In this document: positions 1 to 6,500 of the stretch, piece after piece
Layout of the letters: every line of letters begins with the position of its first letter
Numbering within the stretch: position 1 is the first letter of the stretch
Source of the DNA: DATJGR01 sp035494855
Lineage (GTDB): Bacteria; Pseudomonadota; Gammaproteobacteria; Pseudomonadales; Azotimanducaceae
NCBI GenBank assembly: GCA_035494855.1
Contig: DATJGR010000042.1
Coordinates: forward strand, 1 to 9,446
Direction: 5' to 3'
Length of the DNA stretch: 9,446 bases
Program-made: the position numbers and the translations under genes
Notes under the pieces: model-generated
Told to the model about the DNA's origin: nothing
Databases searched by the model: none
The model's input: the letters and a program-made list of their open reading frames with translations, nothing else

Positions 1-522
1 GCGCTGCTGCTCGAGCGCAGCCACTGCGCACGCCACTGCGAGATAGGTCTTGCCTGTCCCGGCCGGCCCGATGCCGAAATTCGCGTCGTGCTGCTGAATG
101 GCGCGCACGTAGTTGGTCTGGTTCACTCCGCGCGGCTTGATTGTCTTGCGTCGCGTATGGATCAGCAAACCGCCGTCTTCGACCCCGCCCTGAATCAGTG
201 CTTCGACCCCGGAGTCCTGCAGATATAGATGTATCGCCTCGGATTCGAGCGGCGTGCCGTCGACGATGTCTTCATAAAGTGCCTTCAGCAGCGCCTCGGA
301 CGCTTCGACCCGCTGCGCAGGACCCGACAGCTGAAATTCGTTGCCTCGGTTGCGGATGCGCACGCCCATGCGACGCTCGATGAACTTGAGGTTCTGATCG
401 AACGGGCCACACAGGGAAGCGAGGCGGCGGGAGTCGTTGGGTTCGAGCGTTACGCTGGTGGTCAGCGCGACGACGCGATTGGGCTGGTCGGTCAAACTTG
501 GATGGGGTTCGGCATAGGGCAC
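1..522 (-). CDS. phoH: PhoH family ATPase, N-terminal part (cut by window edge)
   Basis: Cytoplasmic PhoH/YbeZ-type P-loop ATPase, a family linked to RNA metabolism together with YbeY. The visible 174 residues contain a KH-like N-terminal region (about 26-80, with LCGPFDQNLKFIERRMG and RIRNRGNEFQL), then IKPRGVNQTNYVRAI and a textbook Walker A, GPAGTGKT, at residues 152-159 (positions 46-69), followed by YLAVACAVAALE. The Walker B and the rest of the ATPase core lie beyond the window's left edge; full-length members have roughly 320-350 residues. I place the start at GTG 520-522 because no in-frame ATG precedes the conserved N-terminus and an in-frame stop lies at 568-570. No good Shine-Dalgarno sequence precedes it, so translation may depend on coupling to miaB, whose stop is 28 bases upstream. 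The ATG at 527-529 is in another frame and leads nowhere. Family is certain; the exact start is less so. Confidence 0.93.
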   Translation of the reverse strand, partial: MPYAEPHPSLTDQPNRVVALTTSVTLEPNDSRRLASLCGPFDQNLKFIERRMGVRIRNRGNEFQLSGPAQRVEASEALLKALYEDIVDGTPLESEAIHLYLQDSGVEALIQGGVEDGGLLIHTRRKTIKPRGVNQTNYVRAIQQHDANFGIGPAGTGKTYLAVACAVAALEQQR

Positions 523-550
523 GTAGCATTTATCGCCCGGCGCCGTGCTG

Positions 551-1900
551 TCAAATGAAGTTTCCGTTCACCGCGCCGCGCAGCGTGTTCGTCATCGCCT
601 CGGTGATCGTGAGGTCGACGAATTCGCCCTGCATCGCGGGCCGGCCGCCGGTGAAATTGACGACGCGATTGTTCTCGGTGCGACCCTGCATCTGACCCGG
701 GTACTTCTTCGCGGATCCGGTTACGAGCACCCGCTGCGTGGTGCCGACCATTGCGCTGCTGATCGCATCACCCTGTTTGCGAACCAGCGCCTGCAGCGTC
801 GTCAGCCGTTCGCGCTTCACTTCAGGCGGCGTCGAGTCGGGCAGACTCGCAGCCGGTGTTCCGGGGCGCGCGCTGTATTCGAACGTGAACGACATGTCGA
901 AGCCGAGTTCTTCGACGAGCCGCAGCGTCGCTTCGAAGTCTCGGTCGGTTTCGCCGGGGAATCCGACGATGAAGTCGGACGTGAGCGACAGACCGGGGCG
1001 CGCCGCGCGCACGCGTCGGATCTTGTCTTTGTATTCGAGAATGGTATGGCCGCGCTTCATCATCGCAAGCACGCGATCGGAGCCCGACTGCACCGGCAGG
1101 TGCACGTGGCTGACCAGCTTCGGCAAGGTCGAATACGCCTCAATGAGACTGTTAGAGAATTCGACGGGGTGCGACGTGGTGTAACGCAGCCGCTCGATGC
1201 CCGGCACGTCGGCCGCGTAATGCAGCAGCTCCGCGAGGTCCGCCTGATCGCCATCGATTACGCCGCGATAAGCGTTGACGTTCTGGCCGAGGAACGTGAT
1301 CTCCCGAACGCCCTGACGGGCCAGTTGCACCACTTCACGCATCACGTCCGCCACCGGCCGGCTCACTTCGGGCCCGCGCGTGTACGGCACGACGCAGAAC
1401 GAACAGTATTTGCTGCAGCCTTCCATCACGGACAGCAACGCGGCCGGCCCATCGACTTTCGGTGCCGGCAACGCGTCGAACTTCTCGATCGCCGGAAACG
1501 TGATGTCGACTACCTTCACGGCGCTGGGGGACATCCTGCGCGAGCGCGCGGCATCGAGCAGCGCGGGCAACCGGTGCAGCGTCTGCGGGCCGAACACGAC
1601 GTCCACGTACGGCGCACGGCGCTGAATCGCGTCGCCTTCCTGGCTCGCAACGCAACCGCCGACGCCGATCAGCAAGTCCGGCTTCGCGATCTTCAGCGGT
1701 TTCCAGCGGCCGAGTTGCGAGAACACCTTTTCCTGCGCCTTTTCGCGCACCGAACAGGTGTTCAACAGCAGCACGTCGGCTTCCTCGGCGGAGTGCACGA
1801 GTTCGAGACCGTGACTCTCGCGCAGCAGATCGAGCATCCGCGCCGAGTCGTATTCGTTCATCTGACAGCCTTGTGTCTCGATGAAGACCTTTCCCGACAT
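551..1900 (-). CDS. miaB: tRNA-2-methylthio-N6-dimethylallyladenosine synthase MiaB
   Basis: Radical-SAM methylthiotransferase that converts i6A37 to ms2i6A37 in tRNAs reading codons that begin with U. The 449-residue protein has all three parts of the family. The N-terminal MTTase domain (about 1-115) has the auxiliary-cluster cysteines C12, C49 and C83, in GCQMNEYDS, NTCSVREKAQEKVF and GVGGCVASQEG. The radical-SAM core has the CxxxCxxC set C162, C166, C169 (EGCSKYCSFCVVPYTRG). A C-terminal TRAM domain (about 378-445) contains GRTENNRVVNF, which contacts tRNA. It ends shortly after the TRAM domain and so lacks the C-terminal tail of the 474-residue E. coli enzyme. The start at ATG 1898-1900 gives the canonical N-terminus; no clear Shine-Dalgarno precedes it. 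It is the first gene of an operon with phoH and is served by the promoter at 1935-1964. Confidence 0.98.
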   Translation of the reverse strand: MSGKVFIETQGCQMNEYDSARMLDLLRESHGLELVHSAEEADVLLLNTCSVREKAQEKVFSQLGRWKPLKIAKPDLLIGVGGCVASQEGDAIQRRAPYVDVVFGPQTLHRLPALLDAARSRRMSPSAVKVVDITFPAIEKFDALPAPKVDGPAALLSVMEGCSKYCSFCVVPYTRGPEVSRPVADVMREVVQLARQGVREITFLGQNVNAYRGVIDGDQADLAELLHYAADVPGIERLRYTTSHPVEFSNSLIEAYSTLPKLVSHVHLPVQSGSDRVLAMMKRGHTILEYKDKIRRVRAARPGLSLTSDFIVGFPGETDRDFEATLRLVEELGFDMSFTFEYSARPGTPAASLPDSTPPEVKRERLTTLQALVRKQGDAISSAMVGTTQRVLVTGSAKKYPGQMQGRTENNRVVNFTGGRPAMQGEFVDLTITEAMTNTLRGAVNGNFI

Positions 1901-1934
1901 TTTCTGTGCGTCAATCGAATAAAACGGGGCGCGG

Positions 1935-1964
1935 ATTATAACGGCACTTGAATTCCCGAGTCAG
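1935..1964 (-). promoter_or_regulatory. Predicted sigma70 promoter of miaB-phoH
   Basis: On the minus strand a perfect -10 box TATAAT (1935-1940) lies 18 bases downstream of CTGACT (1959-1964), which matches the -35 consensus TTGACA at four of six positions. Transcription would begin near 1928, giving an untranslated leader of about 27 bases before miaB. The spacer of this promoter contains the -35 box of the opposing promoter. Confidence 0.6.
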
Positions 1965-1975
1965 ACCTTTATATA
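1948..1975 (+). promoter_or_regulatory. Predicted sigma70 promoter of the DUF1820 gene
   Basis: TTGAAT (1948-1953, four of six to -35 consensus) is separated by 16 bases from TATATA (1970-1975, four of six to the -10 consensus). Initiation would fall near 1982, shortly before the Shine-Dalgarno at 1991-1996. It is weaker by eye than the opposing miaB promoter, with which it is interleaved. Confidence 0.42.
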
Positions 1976-1990
1976 TGGCGGAACGTCCCC

Positions 1991-1996
1991 GGAAGG
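1991..1996 (+). promoter_or_regulatory. Ribosome binding site that sets the DUF1820 start
   Basis: GGAAGG sits 7 bases before the ATG at 2004 but only 1 base before the in-frame ATG at 1998. The spacing favours 2004 as the true start. Confidence 0.7.
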
Positions 1997-2003
1997 TATG
2001 GGC

Positions 2004-2339
2004 ATGGCCGATCAGCAGCACATCTACAAGATCCTGTTTCACAACCAGGGGCAGATCTACGAAGTCTATGCGCGCGCGATCTATCAGAGCGACCTCTACG
2101 GCTTCATCGAGGTCGAGGACTACATCTTCGGCGACAAGACCAAAGTGGTGATCGATCCGGGTCAGGATCGGTTGCGCACCGAGTTCGACGGCGTGCAGCG
2201 CAGCTTCATTCCGATGCACGCCGTCATCCGCATCGACGAGGTGGAAAAAGAAGGCGTCGCGAAGATCAGCGACGGCAAAGGCGGCACCAACATCGCCCAC
2301 TTCCCGATGCCGATCCCGCGCAACGAAGGCAAGCCCTAG
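2004..2339 (+). CDS. DUF1820 family protein
   Basis: Small soluble protein of 111 residues that I recognise as DUF1820 (Pfam PF08850), a proteobacterial family of unknown function. It starts MADQQHIYKILFHNQGQIYE and continues with YARAIYQSDLYGFIEVEDYI, FGDKTKVVIDPGQDRLRTEF and RSFIPMHAVIRIDEVEKEG. The alternating hydrophobic pattern suggests a compact, mostly beta fold, with a Gly/Pro-rich tail. There is no signal peptide or membrane segment, so it should be cytoplasmic. The start at 2004 rather than 1998 follows from Shine-Dalgarno spacing. A neighbour of miaB is a recurrent location for this family as I remember it, but that says nothing specific about its job. The region around its stop codon is duplicated in tandem, and a strong hairpin follows. 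Confidence 0.88.
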   Translation: MADQQHIYKILFHNQGQIYEVYARAIYQSDLYGFIEVEDYIFGDKTKVVIDPGQDRLRTEFDGVQRSFIPMHAVIRIDEVEKEGVAKISDGKGGTNIAHFPMPIPRNEGKP

Positions 2340-2366
2340 CCCCAATACAAGCCTTAGCTCCAATCA
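2331..2366 (+). repeat. Imperfect 18-bp tandem repeat spanning a stop codon
   Basis: Two adjacent 18-base units, 2331-2348 and 2349-2366, agree at 14 positions (14 of the first 16). Each reads Lys-Pro-stop in the DUF1820 frame (AAGCCCTAG, then AAGCCTTAG), so the second unit supplies a second in-frame stop just behind the real one. Confidence 0.7.
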
Positions 2367-2397
2367 GTGAACGCCGGTCCAGGCACCGGCGTTCACT
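2366..2397. terminator. Bidirectional hairpin terminator between convergent genes
   Basis: AGTGAACGCCGGT (2366-2378) pairs perfectly with ACCGGCGTTCACT (2385-2397) around a 6-base loop CCAGGC. It lies between the stops of two convergent genes and directly abuts the TGA of the dehydrogenase. The plus-strand flank is moderately T-rich (TTCAATATCCTTCTT), while the minus-strand flank has no clean T run. Function in both directions is therefore inferred from stem strength and location. Confidence 0.75.
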
Positions 2398-3471
2398 TCA
2401 ATATCCTTCTTCCAGCAACGGAAACGCCGATAGCACGTGCGGCGTTCCGATCGGCGTGGCCGGTTCGAGATACGAGGGATTCAGCTCCGAGACGCTCCGC
2501 ACCCCCAACAACGCCATGTTGGTGCGGATCTCCACTTCCAGCAGTTCCAGCGCGCGCGTCACCGCGGGTGCGCCGCCTGCGGCCATCGCCAGCGCTTCGA
2601 GCCGCCCGACACCCACCGCCGTTGCGCCGCGCGCCAGTCCCTTGATGACGTCGGTGCCGCGCATGAATCCGCCGTCTACGACGATCGGCACGCGCCGGTC
2701 TACCGCCGCCGCAACTTCCGGCAACGCGTCGATGCAACCGCGTCCGTGATCGAGCTGGCGTCCGCCGTGATTCGACACGTAGACGACGTCTACGCCGTGG
2801 TCCACCGCGCGACGCGCGTCGTCCGCGGTGTTGACGCCCTTCAGCCACAACGGAATGCGGAACTTGTTCTTGATGTGCGCGACGGTGTCCCACGTCATGG
2901 CGGCCTGATGCGCGAAGTCGCCGCTGCCGGCCTGCCGTCCGGAAGCAGGAACGTAGAACTTCGAGATGTCGCGTTCGCGTCGGCTGTACACGGCCGTATC
3001 CACGGTCAGGCAGAATCCCGCATATCCGGCGGCCATCGCGCGTTCGATGTGGTCGTCCATCCAGCCGCGATCGCCCAACAGATACAGCTGGAACACTTTC
3101 GGCGCGGATCCGACGCGCGCGACCGCTTCCAAATCCGGCAGACACACTGAACTCAGAATCATCATCGTGCCGAAGGCATCCGCCGCGTCTGCCACCGACG
3201 CGCCTCCGCCTGCGTCGAACACCTGAATCGATCCGATCGGCGGCAACACCACCGGAATGCGCAGGCGGTGCCCACCCAAGGTCACGCTCGCATCGACGTT
3301 GGTCACGTCGTTCAGCACGCGCGGCCGGAATGCCAGCGACTCGATCGCCATGCGATTACGTTTGAGCGACGTCTCGGTGTCGGCGCCCCCGACGAGATAG
3401 TCCCAGTTGTTGCGCGACAGATTGGCGCGAGCCGCCTTAACGATGTCGTGCAGCGTTCGAATCTGATTCAT
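2398..3471 (-). CDS. FMN-dependent alpha-hydroxy-acid dehydrogenase/oxidase
   Basis: A 357-residue TIM-barrel flavoenzyme of the glycolate oxidase / L-lactate dehydrogenase / mandelate dehydrogenase family, which oxidises 2-hydroxy acids to 2-oxo acids. The expected residues are visible: Y25 (WDYLVGGADTE), Q128 and Y130 (QLYLLGDR), T156 (LTVDTAV), R165 (SRRERD), K211 (WLKGV), the catalytic base H235 with R238 (SNHGGRQLD), and the phosphate-binding D266/R271 (DGGFMRGTD) followed by GLARGATAVGVGR. There is no signal peptide or long membrane insertion, so it should be soluble or peripheral. Two things are unusual: the FMN loop that often reads PTA/PTG is PPIGS (77-81), and the segment after QLD is HGRGCIDALPEV. 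I cannot assign the substrate. ATG 3471 is preferred over the in-frame ATG at 3513 because a Shine-Dalgarno-like GGGGA lies 8 bases upstream and it yields the usual N-terminus. Confidence 0.93.
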   Translation of the reverse strand: MNQIRTLHDIVKAARANLSRNNWDYLVGGADTETSLKRNRMAIESLAFRPRVLNDVTNVDASVTLGGHRLRIPVVLPPIGSIQVFDAGGGASVADAADAFGTMMILSSVCLPDLEAVARVGSAPKVFQLYLLGDRGWMDDHIERAMAAGYAGFCLTVDTAVYSRRERDISKFYVPASGRQAGSGDFAHQAAMTWDTVAHIKNKFRIPLWLKGVNTADDARRAVDHGVDVVYVSNHGGRQLDHGRGCIDALPEVAAAVDRRVPIVVDGGFMRGTDVIKGLARGATAVGVGRLEALAMAAGGAPAVTRALELLEVEIRTNMALLGVRSVSELNPSYLEPATPIGTPHVLSAFPLLEEGY

Positions 3472-3477
3472 GTGTCG

Positions 3478-3484
3478 TTTCCCC
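3478..3484 (-). promoter_or_regulatory. Ribosome binding site that sets the dehydrogenase start
   Basis: On the minus strand GGGGAAA (3484 down to 3478) ends a few bases before the ATG at 3471, with GGGGA spaced 8 bases away. The alternative ATG 14 codons upstream would add a basic, unconserved-looking extension. Confidence 0.55.
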
Positions 3485-3511
3485 GCGACGCGCGATGGTA
3501 GCGCGCGACGC
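3485..3511. repeat. Small direct and inverted repeat in a divergent intergenic region
   Basis: GCGACGC occurs directly repeated at 3485-3491 and 3505-3511. Between and partly within them CGCGC (3489-3493) and GCGCG (3501-3505) form a 5-bp inverted repeat with a 7-base spacer. It lies in the leader of the dehydrogenase gene, between two divergent starts. It could be an operator or a leader hairpin, but GC-rich sequence yields such repeats by chance. I found no convincing promoter in 3472-3585. Confidence 0.35.
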
Positions 3512-3574
3512 ACCTTTGCGACATCGCCTGTGCAGGGTGGTGAGTAAAGTGAAAGAATCGGGCGCTTTTTCGCC

Positions 3575-3580
3575 GAGGGT
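3575..3580 (+). promoter_or_regulatory. Ribosome binding site of the large membrane-protein gene
   Basis: GAGGGT ends 5 bases before ATG 3586, supporting that start, which also gives a clean signal peptide. Immediately before it GGCG (3561-3564) and CGCC (3571-3574) can form a short stem around CTTTTT. Upstream bases can extend this stem past one bulged G into the first bases of the Shine-Dalgarno. Confidence 0.6.
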
Positions 3581-3585
3581 CGTGC

Positions 3586-6500
3586 ATGAACCGACGTCGT
3601 GATCGCTGGGTGGCGCTGCTCGTTCTGATCGCAACCGTTGCGCTTGGTAGCCTCGCGCGCGCCGCCGAACCGAGCATCCCGCCGGTGCTAGAGCCGTGGC
3701 GCGGCTGGGTGCTCGACCGCCACCCGGAGTTGAAGTGTCCGCCGCGCTTCGACAACGGTCAGGTCCGCCCCTGTGTATGGATGAGCACGCTGAACCTCGA
3801 ACTGGGCCGCACCGGAGGCCGCTTCACGGTCGACGTCGAGCTGTTCAGCGACGCTGACGTCACGTTGCCGGGTGGCCCGGACCAATGGCCCAGTGATGTC
3901 CGCTCGAACGGCGCGCCAGCGATTGTCACGCGGCTGAACGACCGGCCGCGGGTGCGCCTCACGCCAGGTCGCTACAGCTTGAACGGTGCGTTCAGCTGGA
4001 ACGAAATGCCCGATGCGATCTCGTTGCCGCGTCAGCACGGCATCCTGCGGCTCACGCTGGAAGGCTCAGCCATCGCGCAACCGCTGATCGAGGGCGAACG
4101 TCTTTGGCTCGGCAAGGCGCCTGGTTCGGCGAGCGAGGTGCCGAACGATTCGCTCACCGCGCGTGTGTACCGGCGCATCGACGACGGCGTGCCGATGATG
4201 CTGACGACCTACGTCGATCTGTCCGTAGCGGGCAGCCATCGGATCGTCACGCTCGGACGCGCGCTGCCGCAGGGATACGAAGCCACCGCCCTGAAGAGCA
4301 ACCTCCCGGCGCGCCTCGATGCGAACGGCCATCTGAAAGTGCAGGTGGAGCCCGGCGAATGGCAGGTTCAGCTGAGCGGACGCGCGCTCGGAACTCCAAC
4401 GTCGTTTCGCGCGACGCCCGAAACCGACAACTGGCCGAAGGAAGAAATCTGGGGATTCAACGCAGATCGGACGCTACGCGTGGTGAACGTCGAAGGCGCA
4501 ACGCCGATCGATCTCAGCCAGACGAACGCGCCGTTCAAGGATCTGCCCGCGTACGTCGTAACCACCGAGAACGACCTGAAGCTGGTCGAGCAGTTCCGCG
4601 GCGACCCGAGCCCCTCTCCCAACGACTTTTCCCTGGCGCGCAGCATCTGGCTTTCGTTCGACGGATCGAGCTACACCGTGCGCGACACGCTCGATGGCAA
4701 GCTGTCGATGCCGACACGCCTGGCCGCGACCTTCGTGCCCGGTCGGATGACCGTGGACGACACTCCGGAGCTGATCACGCGCCTCGGCGACGCGAAACCC
4801 GGCGTGGAACTGCCCGGCGGAACGCACAGGATCGTCGCGGTGAGCGAGATACCGCGACCGCGTTTCGATACCGCCGTCGGCTGGGAAACCGACGTCGCCG
4901 CGCTGTCAGGCGAGCTGCACCTTCCCCCCGGTTGGCGTCTGCTGTGGACGCACGGCGTGGATCGCGCGCCGACGGCGTGGCTGCCGTCGTGGACGCTGTG
5001 GGACATCTTCCTGGTCGTCATCAGCGTGGTGCTCGCACTGCGGCTGCTCGGCCGCGGCGCCGCCGCGTTGGTCGCGCTTGCGCTGGTGCTCGTCTATCAG
5101 GAACCGGAAGCGCCGACGCTCGTCTGGATACTGCTGTTGCTGCTGCTTGCAGTTCTGCGGATCGGGCGCGGCCGGTTCGGTCAATTCGCGCGCCTCAGTT
5201 ACGTCGTTGTGTTCGCGTTCACCGTAATCGCCGTGTTGACTTTCGCGATCGACAACTTCCGGATGGCAATTTATCCGCAACTCGAGAACGGCGACTACGT
5301 CGGCTACGTTCCGGAAGAGCCCGCCCCCGCTCCGGCCGCCATCCCGTTCGTCAAACGGGCGGCGCAGGATTCGGTCTCTTCGCTCGAAGAAGCTGTCGTC
5401 AGCGCGGAACGGGCGACATCGACCCCGCGCAAGCAGCTCGTAGCGAACATTCAGGTGCAGACCGGCCCCGGCGTTCCGACGTGGCAGTGGCGCAATGAGA
5501 CCCTGATCTGGGACGGCCCGGTGACGGCCGCGCAACCGGTCGATCTGGTCCTGTCGCCGCCGTGGCTGACGCGCAGCCTTCACGTGATCGGCCCGGTATT
5601 GCTGCTCTTGCTGGTTGCGCTGTTCGGCGGCGCCGCCCTCCCTCCGTCCACCCCTCAGCCGGGTTGGTTGCGCCGCATGATCGGGCCGGCAGCTGTCGCG
5701 CTGTTCGTAACGGCCGGTTTCGTGCCGCCGGACGCACGCGCCGACATTCCGAGCCCCGACATGCTGAACGAACTCGAGAAACGATTGACGGAACCACCGG
5801 ACTGCCTGCCGGCGTGCGCCGCCGTCGAGCGCGCCACGGTCAAGCTGAACGGCGATGCGCTGACGCTGCAGCTCGACATCAACGCCGCACGCGCCGTCGC
5901 GGTGCCGCTGCCGGCGACGGCCGCACAATGGTGGCCGCTCGACGCGCGCGACGGCGAACGGCCGGCCGTGGTTTCACGAGACGCGTCGGGACAATTGTCG
6001 ATCGCGCTGAAGGAGGGCGCGCACAGCATCGAACTGTCCGGCCCGGTCACCCACGTCGACCGTTTCGAGCTGCCGTTTCCGATGCCGCCGGGCAGCGTTT
6101 CGCTCGATCTGAAAGGCTGGCGCGCATACGGGGAACAGCATGGCCATCTGCGCGGCGCCGCGCTCCAGTTCGAGCGCGAGGCGTCGACGCTTGCGGGTCG
6201 CTCCGCCGCGAGCCTCGCGCCGGAACCGATTGCGCCGTATTTCCGGCTCAGCCGGAGGTTCGACTTCGGCCTCGAGTGGCGGGTACACACCACGCTCGAA
6301 CGAATCGCACCGCAATCCGGCAGTATCCCCTTTGCAGTTCCGTTAGTCTCCGGCGAGTCGCTGCTCGACGGTCGAGTGCGGGTCGAGAACGGGCGCATCA
6401 TCGGCGTGCTGCCGCCGGACGAGCAGCAGGTTGAATGGGATAGCGCGCTCGCAACGGCCGACGCGTTGCAACTCACCGGTCCGCCGCTGCCGCAATGGAC

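Noticed and set aside
545..1951. Open frame of 468 codons on the plus strand, antisense to miaB
   Set aside because: It mirrors the certain miaB gene; its product is rich in Arg/His and lacks recognisable motifs, typical of antisense frames in GC-rich genes.
1948..2151. 67-codon plus-strand frame overlapping the DUF1820 start
   Set aside because: Arg/Ser-rich, in a different frame of the recognised gene, and its ATG lies inside the promoter region.
3472..3513. 14-residue N-terminal extension of the dehydrogenase from ATG 3513
   Set aside because: The extension is basic and unlike the family's N-terminus, and the Shine-Dalgarno-like sequence fits ATG 3471.
3515..3550. Possible promoter TTGCGA / TAAAGT for the large gene
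   Set aside because: The spacing is 23 bases, too long for sigma70, and no better pair is seen.
4104..5498. Open frame of 464 codons in another frame of the large gene
   Set aside because: Arg-rich, low-complexity product overlapping a frame that has a signal peptide, membrane helices and repeated modules; a codon-bias shadow.
4906..5928. 340-codon minus-strand frame within the large gene
   Set aside because: Composition dominated by Arg, Gln and Asp with no domain; antisense shadow.
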